Shown: positions 9,679 to 20,919 of the stretch, piece by piece
How positions within the stretch are numbered: the stretch's first letter is position 1
Layout of the letters: each line of letters starts with the position of its first letter
Assembly: GCA_022559845.1 (NCBI GenBank)
Contig: CM040128.1
Location: 76,199,247-76,263,246 of the forward strand
Reading direction: 5' to 3'
Source: Amorphophallus konjac
Taxonomy: Eukaryota > Streptophyta > Magnoliopsida > Alismatales > Araceae
Length of the DNA stretch: 64,000 nt
Translations under genes and position numbers: made by a program
The notes under the pieces: generated by a model
What the model was told of the DNA's origin: nothing
Database searches by the model: none
The model's input: only the letters and a program-made list of their open reading frames with translations

Positions 9679-11964
9679 ATATCAAAGTCCATAATAAGTA
9701 CAGTCAACAGAAAGAAAATACAAGAACACATGGCATACCCCGTCTCTGGCAAACTGGATGCTACACTAGGCCACCGGCACCACGAGGAGCCTCCGAAGTA
9801 CTCCGCATCAACCTCGCCTCACCTAAAAAGTAAAGGGGGTGAGCCTCATCTCATTGGCTCAGTAAGGGTCCCGCAGATCCCTACCTCATAACGACAAACA
9901 CAACAGCACGATAAATAATAGGCGATGACAATAAATAATAAGCATATAACAGAAGGAGGCAATAAATAAAATAAAAGAGAACCACACAAGTGCTAGCCTC
10001 GTAAGTCACACAGTATGCAAAACTACATGTATGAAACCGTTAGAAGGGTAACCTCGTGACGAAGGAAACCAGAGTCACTACCTCCCAGGAGACAAGAGTA
10101 CTATCCACTAGAAGCAAGGCCAGATGCGTCCACTGACGCTTAGTCCGTTCCCCCGGTGTCTCCCTACATGCTCTAGGCGAAAACTGAGATACACTAACCA
10201 CGTAACCATAAAACAAGGACTAGCTGGGGTTGCGCTCGTCAACGCGGGTCCGATGGCCCCAACCACATGTGCACACACAGACTATGCACTCTAAGTTAGG
10301 TCCTCTAGCTAGTTTCCCCCCAGCCCGGAGTCAGACTGCAAAGACGAGGGGCCCTAGGGTAACCAGTCTAAAAATTGTCACACCGAGCTGACACGCTCTC
10401 CACCACTCCCAAGTGGGTCAGTACACTTGGCGTAGGAAAGCTACGACTAGTGGGAAAGGTCACTAGAGGTGTGAACTCGCTAAAAAGTGAAAACCACCGG
10501 AGTACCACTGGTACTTACTAACCCAATTGTATGCACAGAACACACCATGAGGCGGCTCGTACCACGAAACCAAAGACCTTAGACTAGATAACTAATCCAT
10601 CGACTGTCGGTGCAAAGGATGAGAACATGAATCACGTGAAAGCTCTGAAAGGGGAAAAATAGGCCAAGAGGGAGTCTGGCCTGGGTGGCCAACCTCCTGG
10701 CCGCCCCGGGGTCTGGGCGGCCAGAGCAGTGGCCGCCCAGCTCCCCTGGCTGGGCAGCCAGCATCCTAGCCGCCCAGCCTGAGCGGCCATCCTCCTGGCA
10801 GCCCAGAACAGGACAGGGAGGCCAGCCATCTGGCCGCCTAGTCCCTGGGCTAGAAACCCCCTTGGCAGCAATCCCTGTGGCCCGCTAGAACAGGACATGG
10901 TGGCCAGTTATCTTGCTGCCCAGTCCCTGGGCAGATGACCCTGGACGGCCACCCCTATGGCCGCCCAGAACAGAGCTTGGGAGGCTAGCACTCTGGCCCC
11001 CCAGAGGCCTGGGTGGCCAGGGCTGTTGCCGCCCAGAGGAAGAAGATCCTGGGCGGCCAACCCAGTGGCCACCCAGCCCATTCAGGCTACCGGCCAGCCC
11101 GCTGGCCACCCTACTGGGCAGAGACAACAGCCTAGCTGACCGTCTCTGGAGCAGGAATGTTCCGGAACTTAAGCATAAGGCCCTCCCAAGCCCGTCTCAC
11201 TCCCATTGCGAGCAGGAACTCTGAAGAAATAAGGGGAACTCGTCCCTGACAAGGATGGCACTCGATAAAGCCGATCTAAGCTAAAAATTGTGAAGAACAT
11301 GGCCGATTGGAACTCACATCCCCAAACATGGCATTTCCTCCCAAAAATGCAATGCACCCCACTCTCTCGCCCAAATCGTCGTCGATCGGAAAGGAAATGC
11401 GAGATGGGAGCTAGGGATCCATTCCCCTACCTCGGTGAAGCTTCAAACCTCAAATGGATCCTTCGAACCACGCCGGAATCTCCGGATCACGAACCCACGT
11501 GTGAAGAACTCGATCCCACACGCGCACGCCCAAACCACCTTTCCCACGCTCACCTAGCTTGCTGCCATCGTCGATCGCGCTCTCCCTTGAGCTCGCCATC
11601 TATAGTCGGAGAGGAGGGCGAGCAAGTCTTGCATTCTGAAGCGGAGGAACAATGAGGAGACAGAGGGGCAGGGTCGTGTTAACGGGAAGAAGAAAAGGTT
11701 GCGGAGGAAGAGTGAGGAGAGAGAGGAGCGGGGTCACGTTATGGGGAAGAAGAAAAGGTTTTGAGATTTCTCCAAAACCCCAGAAAAATTAAAATTTAAA
11801 ATATGGCCTATCCTCTTGCATATGAGGCTAAACACCCGCGAAAAAATCCCAGAAAGCCGCAATTTGAACGGAATCAAAATTCTGATAATTTAAAATTAAT
11901 TTATCCACAGAAATAAAAAATTAAACTCTAGGAAAATAAAGTCCAAAAGTCCAGGGGCATTACA
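9679..11964 (-). repeat. Gypsy A 3' LTR (minus strand, terminal part missing)
   Basis: Reverse complement of the gypsy B/D LTR. The plus-strand sequence at 9681-9745 mirrors 26038-26095 and that at 10230-10370 mirrors 890-1010. On the minus strand the LTR begins TGTAATGCCCCTGG at 11964, right after a polypurine tract. Its last roughly 200 bp are absent, because at 9679 it abuts the end of gypsy D. It includes the GGCGGCC-rich segment. ORFs here, including the repetitive Ala/Gly/Trp-rich ones, are compositional. Confidence 0.82.
10674..11110 (-). repeat. GGCCGCCCAG palindromic repeats in the gypsy A LTR
   Basis: About 430 bp in which the complementary words CTGGGCGGCCA and TGGCCGCCCAG alternate every 15-40 bp, each containing or close to the palindromic core GGCGGCC/GGCCGCC. 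The same array type is in both gypsy B LTRs (25330-25605 and 42885-43130), so it belongs to this LTR family. Confidence 0.8.
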
Positions 11965-11977
11965 ATCCTCCCCCCTT
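11965..11977 (-). promoter_or_regulatory. Gypsy A polypurine tract
   Basis: Minus-strand AAGGGGGGAGGAT immediately before the 3' LTR start (TGTAATG at 11964). This is the expected plus-strand DNA primer site. The gypsy B equivalent is at 41819-41837. Confidence 0.8.
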
Positions 11978-12073
11978 ATAAAAATTTTGTCCTCGAAATT
12001 AAGCTAGAACATGGCCAACAAGGGAAGAAACTCACTCGAATAGGTAGGAGAACTGCTACCGCATCTCATCCTC

Positions 12074-12588
12074 TCACTCCAAAGATGCCTCACCTCCTGA
12101 GTGACGTTGCCAGACCACCTTAACTAAGGAAATAACCTTATTCTGTAGGCGCTGCTCACGCCGATCCTCAATGTAGATAGGGAACTCCGAGAGAGATAAG
12201 TCTATGGTCACCTCAGACCACACAGAATCCTCCAGGACATGAGAACCATCCGGCATGTACCTCCGAAGCATCGACACATGGAACACATCATGCATAGCCG
12301 CCAACTCTGGGGGTAGCTGCAATCTATACGCCACCTCGCCGATGCGCTCAACAATGGGAAAAGGGCCGATGTAATGGGGGCTCAGATTCCCACGCTGGCC
12401 GAAGCGCATCAGCCCCTTCATAGGGGAGACTCTCAAGAGCACCTGGTCTCCCACAGCAAAGCTAAGCGGTTGCCTTCGCCGATCCGCATAACTCTTATGT
12501 CGACTCTGCACTGCCAACAACTTCTGCCTAACCGATTGCATCACGTCGATACACTGCTGCACCAATTCAGGCCCTGTCATGACATACT
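12074..12588 (-). pseudogene. pol: Gypsy A integrase C-terminus and chromodomain (fragment)
   Basis: Open minus-strand frame ending at 12074. It contains YADRRRQPLSFAVGDQV, then GPFPIVERIGEVAYRLQLPP and HDVFHVSMLRRYMPD (integrase C-terminal domain), followed by the chromodomain region IEDRREQRLQNKVISLVKV and WQRH. This is the Tekay/Del chromovirus arrangement, and it matches the gypsy B copy at 41290-41727 closely. It is the 3' end of the gypsy A polyprotein, cut from the rest of integrase (23458-24475) by insertion of copia 1; bases past 12588 belong to that LTR. Confidence 0.88.
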
Positions 12589-13069
12589 TGTTATGTCCCT
12601 GTGGTTTTGATGATGTCAAACACTATGACTCATCATGAGTCAGTGTATAGGATTCATATTCTTGATGATGTCATAGTGCATTTGATGCAGTGGTTTCATG
12701 CTGTGCTGAAGTCACATGTTGTGATGATGTTATGGACTTGATGCTTTTGATCCTTAAGTTTTACATGTTTCTATTCCTTGAGTTTCATGTGTTGGATATT
12801 GCATGTGTTGCTTCTTGATGGTGATATTCTCATGCTTTCTCATGATTTTGGCAAGATTTGGCATCAAGTTTATATTAACAGTACCCTTGAAGGTCAACAA
12901 ATTCAGCAGCTTTCATTCGCTAGCAGTGCAGCCATGGTAGTTCAAAGGAGGAGCATAAAGCCTAAATGAAGAGATTTGAAGAAGGAGAGTTGACGCTGTT
13001 TATCTTTGGAGTCGACCCAGCTTCAGCCTGCAAGGCTGAAAAGCTTTGGTCAAAAGGGGACGGCTGGCG

Positions 13070-14150
13070 CTGGATGGTAGTGACAAATAGGTGGTCAGCA
13101 GTGACAAATGGGCCATATGGCTAACAAATAGCTGCTTAAGGGTGTAAAATGGGTGGCAACGCTGGAAGCGTGAAAAGTGATGATAGCTACGTTGACGCCG
13201 TCGACGTAGGCACTTTGAAGCTTGCAAGGATGAAAAACGGAACAAAGGCGATAGTTCTTCGAATAAGGGTGACAAATAGGTAGGTAGTGGTGACAAATGA
13301 GCAGTTGGGGTAACAAATAGCTCGGTATGGGTGAAAAATGAGTGACAGAGCTGAAACCGTGGAAACTGAAGAAGATGCGTGAACGCAATGCTTGCTAGAG
13401 TTGACGCAGCCAAAGGGCAACTTCAAACAAGCTGTCTAATGAAGAAATCAAGTGTCATATGAAGAACAAAGGTGACAAATAGTTCACTAGAGTGAAAAAT
13501 ATCTCAGCACTGGTGAAAGAGAAGCCGACATGAAGAAACAACGTGGTAGCGTCGACGTAGCACTCCTACAGCGTCGACGCAGTCAAGGGTCATCTTCAAT
13601 CAAGCTGAAGCCAACGACGACAACTAGATTCTAAGGGGAACACAAGAGAAACAAGGGAGACAAATGCCCTACAAAGGGTGAAAAATAGGTCTTAAGGGCA
13701 ACAAATGAAGAATAGACCTAAGAAACGTGCAAACGTTGAAGCAGAGCTATTTCTAGTGGAATATGGAGTCAACTCTAGGTCAACTCCAGTCAACATACAA
13801 GACCAGTCAAGTTGACAAATATAACAAAAGGAGTCAAAGATTGGCACGCAAACAAATGTCTAAGAAGGTGTCAAATAGAAGAAGTCAAAGCCAGAGCTCT
13901 TCAGAAGGATCTGCCAGATGAAGAACATAAGGGTGAAAACTATCGAAGCAACTGTGACAAATGAGTATGTATGGGTGACAAATGAGGCGCTAGTGGTGAC
14001 AAATGACTTAGCGTGACGGCTCAAGAATAACTGTGAAAAGGCTAAGGCGACGGCTCTCAGCCGTAAGGGTGAAAAATAGCTGATATGTCTGACAAATAGC
14101 TGTTAAGGGTATAAAATAGGTTCCCAAGGGTGAAAAATGGCTAAGGAGTG
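13070..14150 (+). repeat. GGTGACAAATAG motif array in copia 1 U3 (5' copy)
   Basis: Roughly 25 degenerate copies of an 11-13 bp word, consensus (A/G)GGTGACAAATAG with a GGGTGAAAAATGG variant, at irregular spacing of 15-90 bp and nearly all in the same orientation. Examples are GGGTGACAAATAGG at 13267, GGTGACAAATGAGC at 13291 and GGGTGAAAAATAGC near 14068. A related array is in the 3' LTR. Confidence 0.85.
14110..14120 (+). promoter_or_regulatory. Copia 1 promoter TATA box (5' LTR)
   Basis: TATAAAATAGG within GGGTATAAAATAGG. The surrounding 14-mer is itself a variant of the array word GGGTGACAAATAGG. It lies at the downstream end of the array, where the core promoter of an LTR is expected. 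Confidence 0.6.
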
Positions 14151-15600
14151 TGGAGAACTTAAGGGAGTCTCGTGCCTTCGTCTCTCAATCATTGGCACAT
14201 GATCCCAGGCACCTGACATGTTCCGTACTAAGCTAGAATGTCAGAATATTCCCTCCAAAACTTTTGGACGAATGAAATTTCAAATTAAAGAAAGTGCCCG
14301 TTCGAAGATTCAAGTGCTCAACTCTATAATTACCAGTGCTCACTCTGTTCAAGGTAAATAAGGCGGGAGAGCTAAAGCATGCATCTGCTGTGAGTGAGAA
14401 GCTGTTCTTCGAAGAAAGAGAGCTGATCAGGAAGAAAGAGAGAGCCATCTTCATGAGCCACAGGGAGAAGATGTGAAAGAGAGAAAGAATCAGAGAGAGA
14501 ATTTGAGAGAGAAGCTGTGAGAAGAAAAGATAGAGAGAGAGCTTATGAGAATAAGAAGAAGAAAAGGGAAAGAGATCGAGAGTTCAGCTCGAGAGAAGTA
14601 ACAGAGTGTAGCCAGGATTTCAAATTGAAGATCTGTTGAGTTCATCAGTTCGTGGATCAAATACAAAACTGCCTTGCTCCTGTGGAGCTATATTCTTTTT
14701 GATTTTCATTTTGTGTTTTTCGTTTGATTTTTTTTGTTTGATTTAGTTTGTTCTGTATTTCTCTGGTGGTGCATTGTTGCACCCATCAGAGGTGTGATCG
14801 ATTTTAACTGGTCACGGTCTGGTTTGTATACAAGGGTGCGAGGTGGGTTCATCGTGTGCTGCCTTAGTGTAGTGTTACAGATTCTACTAGGGTAGAATCA
14901 GGAGTGTGTTCATCAGGTTGGTGAGCATGGGTCCCTCAATGTCTTCAGAGGAAGGGATGATTGGTTCCTCCGGTCACTACCTGTGGTAGTGGTTCTGGTC
15001 TTGCTGGGTGCGAGATCAGGGTGAGGGATTTGTTTCCCTCGAGTCAAGCTGTGGTAGCAACTGGTGTTTCAGACTGAGTCTGCGGTCTTGCATTTGCAAG
15101 GGAAGCCTCACTCGGGTTTGAGTGAGGGGTGGACGTATGTCTATGGGTAGCAGATCGAACCACCTAAAAAATCCTATCTATCGTGGTTTGATTGTGCGTG
15201 CATTCCTTATCCTCTACCTCCTTCACAGGTTGGTGTGTGAGTTGGTTTTGCTCTGTGATCACATCGTGTGCTAAGTGTTCGAGATCTGTCTTGTGTGGGT
15301 TGATGCATATACAAGGTGAATTGCTAGATGATTTAATGTGTTTTACTTGAATCCTTAATCCGTTCAGCACACTATTTGGTAAATCAAGTTGTTCTCAATT
15401 GGTAGTATACTGCAGTTCAAGTATATCTGTGAGAAGTCCTTGTTTACTTGTATGCTATGACTTGATCATTGAGTGGTTTACTGAGTCTATAGTATTAGCT
15501 TCCGTTGTGATTTGAATTAGGTATGAATTGTTAATTGAGCATAAGTTTTTGTAGGGGATCTATTCACCCCCCTCTAGATCCCGACCTTACACCTAACAAT

Positions 15601-15612
15601 TGGTATCAGAGC
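15601..15612 (+). promoter_or_regulatory. Copia 1 primer binding site (tRNA-Met)
   Basis: TGGTATCAGAGC two bases after the LTR end (TAACA at 15598), the standard initiator tRNA-Met site. Confidence 0.95.
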
Positions 15613-15708
15613 GGGTCTCTGATTAATTCAGATTCAACAATCTGTAGAGAGGATCCTGCTATTTTTGGTGCATTATCATTTGTAGGTTCATATTCTGATT
15701 TGATCTAT

Positions 15709-17668
15709 ATGTCTCATCCACCCTTGTTTGATGGTTCCAATTTCAACATCTGGCTAAGCAGCATGTGTAGGTTTGTTAATTCAATTAATCCCAAGTTATG
15801 GAATTTAATTTCTCATGGTCCACACAAATTGCCTAAGGATAAATCTAAGTGGACTGATGTTCATAGATCAAAGAACAATGATAACGTTAGAGCTTTAAAT
15901 TTGATGAAAGCTGCTATTGATATTAACATACTTCCTTGTGTTTCTGAATGTAGCACGGCTAAAGTCATAATGGATAATTTGATGGATGTCAATGGGAAAA
16001 AGGAGGATAGATGTATGATGGCCAGTGGAATTGATCACAACAGTGATCAACAGGACGAGGAAGAGGTAAGAAATCCATTTGAAAATTTCACTATAGAAGA
16101 CTGGGAGGATGCATATGGTGATTTGCTTGACTCTCATGAGCAGTTAAGAAAATAAAACAAGACGTTGAAAAGAAACTGAATACTGGCATGAACACTTGTT
16201 TAGAGAATGATGACTTAGAAGCTCTGAAAATGAAAAATAGATGTCTGAGAAAATAATTGGAAGATTTTGAAAGTATTGATTCAGAATTAAATAAAATGAA
16301 GGAAAACTTAAAAGACTTCAAGAAGAAAATGAATTAGTTTATGAGAAATTTGATGCTATTAGGGCTGTAAACATGGAGCTTCATAAAAACATTGAAAAAT
16401 TGTAAAAAGATCTGAAAGAATCTTAAACCGAAAATAAACAGAAAGCATCTTCTGATGATCAATTGTTAATAAATGAGTTAGTTCAAAATGACAAACTCAA
16501 GGAAGAAATAGAAAAACTGAAACAACTGAACACTGCCATATCTGAAAGATTGATTGCATTTGAAAAGGGTAAGTGTGTGAACTTGGATAATTCAAACAAG
16601 TTGGCTAGTCTTGAAACTGAAATTGAGAATCATAAAACTGTCAATGTTATGCTAAATGAAAGACTGGCTACAAGTGAAGAGGAAAATGCAAATTCTGAAT
16701 TGTTGATTGCCACTCTAGAAAGTGAAATTAAGATTTGAAAAGTTCACTGTCAAAATTTGTTGATGGCACAGAGAACTTGGATAAGTTGCTAGGAATTAAG
16801 GTGAACTTTCAGAAAGAGGGGCTGGGCTACAATCCAGTTAATAAAAAACCATTTGAAAACAAGTTAATGACCTTCTTTGTCAAGGCATCCAATGTAGCCA
16901 CCACATCCCAAGTTAAACAGCCCGCAAATCAGAAAACTCAAAAACAGAAGAAAATTCAGAAATAGGAAAATAAATTTCAGAAATAAAAACACAACCATGT
17001 GAATGCTAAGAGGTCTGATGTGAAACCCCATGCTTCAAAACAAAATAATGTTAACTATTTCTATAGTGGTAAGCATGGACATTTGATGCATGATTACTTT
17101 GTGATGAAAAAGGATGATCAAACTGTTGGTAGGATGCAACATGCTAGAAATCTTTATGATAAGAAGATTCTTACTGTCGAGAAAATGAAAATCATTGCTA
17201 TTATTATGGTAAAGTAGGACATGTTGGTGCACAATGCTGGTTTGCCAATGCACAAAGAAAATTTCATTCTCATCCTGATCATCCTAAAATTCCTGTGAAC
17301 CAGCATGTTTTTCATAGAAACAAATTTGTTTCAAACTGTTGGTACATTGTGTGTTTTAATTGTGGGAAGCTAGGCCACAAAGCATCTGAATGCTGGTCAG
17401 CTATTTATGAGAAAAAGAACTTTCATGTCAAAAGAACAACATTCATGATTATGCACAGAAATTTCATGATCATGCTCATGTGTATGAGAAAAACACAAAG
17501 CCCTCCATTTCATGTCATTATTGTGATCAGGTTGGACATTCCATGAATAATTATTATCTGACGAAATCTGATGATTTTGCTGCCCTGAATTCAAGGAAAG
17601 CACCCACTAGAGGTGTTGCTAACCTTGGAGGACCCAAGAAGTCTTGGGTACCTTTGTATGCAAAATGA
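15709..17668 (+). pseudogene. gag: Copia 1 shortened Gag with C-terminal zinc knuckles, frame-broken
   Basis: Starts at ATG 15709. The first 60 residues match Sirevirus Gag N-termini (PPLFDGSNFNIW, LWNLISHGPHKLP). After STAKVIMDNL the capsid core seen in copia 3 is missing, and the frame passes to the acidic block (FENFTIEDWEDAYGDLLD), stopping at 16155. Further pieces encode coiled coil (16463-16738) and the block GTENLDKLLGIKVNF / KEGLGYNP (16760-16860). Zinc knuckles follow: a degenerate one near 17055, CYYYGKVGHVGAQC (near 17197), CFNCGKLGHKASEC (17353-17394, intact) and a degenerate HYCDQVGHSMNNYY (near 17515). The end is GPKKSWVPLYAK and a stop at 17668. Several stops and frameshifts make this copy inactive. 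Confidence 0.82.
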
Positions 17669-19234
17669 GAATTTGTTTTGCAGGTGTGCCTTGGAGGAAG
17701 TAAAATAAAGGGGGTTCAATAAGTCAAGGCACCTGTGGTTGGTAAAACCCCAATTTCTATTTTTACTGTTTTATTTGTTGGTGTTCAATAACCTCATCTT
17801 GATAGACTGCATGTTATGCTTTCATGCTACACAAGTATTCTTGCATAGACTGGAAAACCTGTTGCACTGCATTTCTTTCTTGACTAGTGTGCATATAGAC
17901 AAGGGAAGTTGAAATAAATTGAGCTGCACATATTTTTATGTATGCAAAAAGTCATTTGCACAAACATGCACAATCCTTGAAAAATATGTTTGTTTCTCAT
18001 GAGTTAAATTGCATGTGATTGATATTAGAAAAATGCATGAGAAAATCTGCTGCATACATGTTTACATCTGCATGTGTAATATGCATTGTCATGTCTTTAT
18101 TTGAAAGATTTGTTGCTCATACTCGGATGAACTATATTTGTTATGCAATTTTCATGCATGGCCACATGGTAAATAGTGTATTGCCAAAGGGCAGGTAAGG
18201 CCTGTCTGGAAGCTTTCTCTCTGCGAGAGGTGGTCTTAAAATCTAAGTTCTCCGCCTAGTACCATGGGTCAAAATTGCATGTAGAGCACTCTAGATATTC
18301 ATGAGCATAGTTAACTCCCTGCTTAGTCTTCATGTTGAGCTTAATGGGTCAATGCATTTAGATAGGGGGAGTTAATGCATACATCTGACTACTCATGCAT
18401 ACAATGGTGTCAAATTTAGTTGCATATCATTCTTGTGTTAAAAATTCAAAAAGATCATTTGAAAAGCTTGCATACATTTAGGGGGAGTCAGTGTTCACAT
18501 GTTTAATTTTGTCTGATTCCCGTGCACATCATTATTAACAAAACTACCAAAAAGATTGCTTGACATGCATGCACATATATAGGGGGAGTTCCTGCATTTT
18601 ACAGTTTGTTCATGTGCATTAGGTTGCTCATTAGCATAATATTGCCTAATCACTAAGTTTTTCACTCTCAATTCTGGGCTGTCATTTCTGATCCCATTAG
18701 CTCAAAATTGCCATATCCTTGATCTAGTCACCTTGAAAACTTTTCATATATGTTGCTTGCTGCATGTTTGAAAAATTCCTGCCCAAAATTGGGTGAAGGT
18801 TTTTTACTAATGAATCTATATTCAATTTTATTGATGTCGCTTGAATGCTCATCCTTGAAAGTCACCTTCATGCTTGCTGCACTGTATCTAACTGCTTCTT
18901 AAACTGAAATTTAGGAAGATTTCAATGTGTGTACCATGATCATAAATTTGAAAATAACTTAAGCAAGGAATCTTCTATTATACAGGATTATGAATGACCA
19001 AAACAATCAACTGGTTTAAGTTTAATGAACTCATTGAGTTTAGATATAAATATATTGAAAACATCTGTGTTCAATTTTAATAGATCTTAACCAACTTGTT
19101 CATCTTGTATCCTGTAAAATCTTCTGAAATCCAAAAGTTCTGAAATAATGGCTATCCTTGGTTGAGATACTTAGATTAAGTATTGTCTTTAAACATCAGA
19201 TAATATGAAAATTTCTAAGGGTCTAAATTTGAAA

Positions 19235-19322
19235 GAGCAATGACAATGGTTCATTGAGAAACCATGTCCTTAAACCTTTGAAGTTTAGTGGACTGAGTCA
19301 TGAAGTGCCAATGTTAACTCTA
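19235..19322 (+). ncRNA. Candidate structured RNA module, hairpin 1, copia 1 copy a
   Basis: Conserved order GAGCAATG (19235), TTGAGAAAC, hairpin, GTCATGAAGTG (19297), GTTAACTCT (19313). The hairpin pairs GTCC (19266-19269) with GGAC (19290-19293) and TAAAC (19271-19275) with GTTTA (19283-19287). The same flanks surround hairpins of different sequence in copia 2 and 3. Confidence 0.5.
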
Positions 19323-19348
19323 CAGAAAATCTACTAAAAACCTAGGCA

Positions 19349-19503
19349 GAGCAATGGCAAGCTCACTGAGAAATATATCTCACTCATCAATGAAGTGAGT
19401 TGAGGTATGTCATGAAGTGAAAAGCTACCTCTGTTCTATTTGAGGCATGATAGTCAGTCATGCTGAGTACTTAGGGATACTTGCATCTAAACAACATGTA
19501 TCC
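19349..19503 (+). ncRNA. Candidate structured RNA module, copia 1 copy b plus hairpin 2
   Basis: Second copy of the module: GAGCAATGGC (19349), CTGAGAAA, hairpin CTCAC (19379-19383) with GTGAG (19395-19399), then GTCATGAAGTG (19409). It is followed by TGAGTACTTA and hairpin 2, GGATA (19475-19479) with TATCC (19499-19503) and an inner CAT/ATG pair. Hairpin 2 recurs in copia 2 and twice in copia 3. Confidence 0.5.
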
Positions 19504-20418
19504 TCTAGATATAAAGTCTGTACTAAACTTAAGTGTTCTTAAAAGATGGCTGGGAAAAAGAAAAATCAGAATGTGGTAGCTGCAATAAAAGAAAAATTGT
19601 TGAAACCCAGGAACTTAATCAGAAAATATATTGGTTGTTTAACCTCAATACAAATTTGTGTAACTCCCAAAAGAGTCATTGAACCTTAATGAATAAGATA
19701 AAGGGAGGTTAAACAAGGTTTCAATATGCAAAATTGGTTCATTTATATTAAAGCTTGAATTCAGATCCGCTTACATAAATTTCATTAATAAACTCAAAAA
19801 ACATTGAATTTGTACCAAGTTGTCGAATAAGGATTATTTCATAAGACTTTTATAATGGAAGAGTCTGAAAATTCATTACTTTCTGATTTATGAAATTGGT
19901 ATCTAATTAAAAATCTTTCTGAATGATCCATTTTTCTTGAAATCATTTGCTGATGCTCATGTCACACCCATTATTTCACTGTCTATTCAGATTGGTATCA
20001 GATCTGCTTACTAATTTTCACTACTTCATGACCTGAATTGTCCCTATTTGAAATCATTTCATCCCTATATTTTTTATGATCTTAACTCCTTTCTTATTGA
20101 GTCTCAACTCTAGCACTTCCATTGTTTCTACACTTCTATTCAAACCACTCTCTTTTGTCAAAAGGGGAGATAGTTTGATCAGTCTGGGAGATGTGTGTGT
20201 TCATTTTATGCTATGCTCATTCATCAAGGGGGAGAATAGTTTTGCACATGTCATTGCTTGGCATTGCATTCACTGTCTAAGGGGGAGAACGTTACTACTG
20301 CTTCTATCAAACTATTTTTTTATTTTGATGATGTCAAAGGGGGAGAATAGTTTGATATGAGTCAATATGCATTATGTGTGATAAATTGGTCATAATGACT
20401 CATAGTGTTGCCATCATC

Positions 20419-20432
20419 AAAAGGGGGGAGAT
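20419..20432 (+). promoter_or_regulatory. Copia 1 polypurine tract
   Basis: AAAAGGGGGGAGAT directly before the 3' LTR, with at least three similar tracts in the preceding 300 bp. The sequence before it (ACTCATAGTGTTGCCATCATC) is the inverse complement of the LTR start region. Confidence 0.85.
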
Positions 20433-20919
20433 TATTGTGTCCATGTGATTTTGATGATGTCAAACACTATGACTCATCACGAGTCAGTGCATAGGATTTA
20501 TATTCTTGATGATGTCATAGTGCATTTGATGCATTGGCTTCATGCTGTGTTGAAGTCACATGTTGTGATGATGTTATGGACTTGATGCTTTTGATCCTTA
20601 AGTTTTACACTTTTCTGGTCCTTGAGTTTCATGTGTTGGATATTGCATGTGTTGCTTCTTGATGGTGATATTCTCATGCGTTCTCATGATTTTGGCAAGA
20701 TTTGGCATTAGGTTTATCTTAACAGTACCCTTGAAGGTCAACAAATTCAGCAGCTTTCATTCGCTAGTAGTGCAGCCACGACAGTTCAAAGGAGGAGCTT
20801 AAAGCCTAAATGAAGAGATTTGAAGAAGGAGAGTCAATGCTGTTTGTCTTTGGAGTCGACCCAGCTTCAGCCTGCAAGGTTGAAAAGCTTTGGTCAAAAG
20901 GCGACGGCTGGCGCTGGAT

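Larger units (their letters stand above)
12589..15598 (+). repeat. Copia 1 5' LTR
   Basis: 3010 bp from TGTTATGTCCC to CCTAACA. U3 holds the GGTGACAAATAG-type array (about 13070-14150) and ends with a TATA box. The segment 14380-14600 is purine-rich and the LTR ends with CTATTCACCCCCCTCTAGATC. Short ORFs inside are shadows of the repeats. Confidence 0.93.
17669..20432 (+). other. Copia 1 3' noncoding region with multiple polypurine tracts
   Basis: No coding signal. It opens with TGCAGGTGTGCCT, the counterpart of the first pol bases in copia 3, and then diverges from pol. AGGGGGAG-type runs occur at about 17709, 18366, 18480, 18580, 20162, 20228, 20279, 20338 and 20421; multiple such tracts are characteristic of Sireviruses. 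It contains the conserved hairpin modules annotated at 19235-19503. Confidence 0.8.

Noticed and set aside
10632..11224. Ala/Gly/Trp-rich ORFs on both strands
   Set aside because: They follow the GGCGGCC repeats; both strands and several frames are open and no domain is seen.
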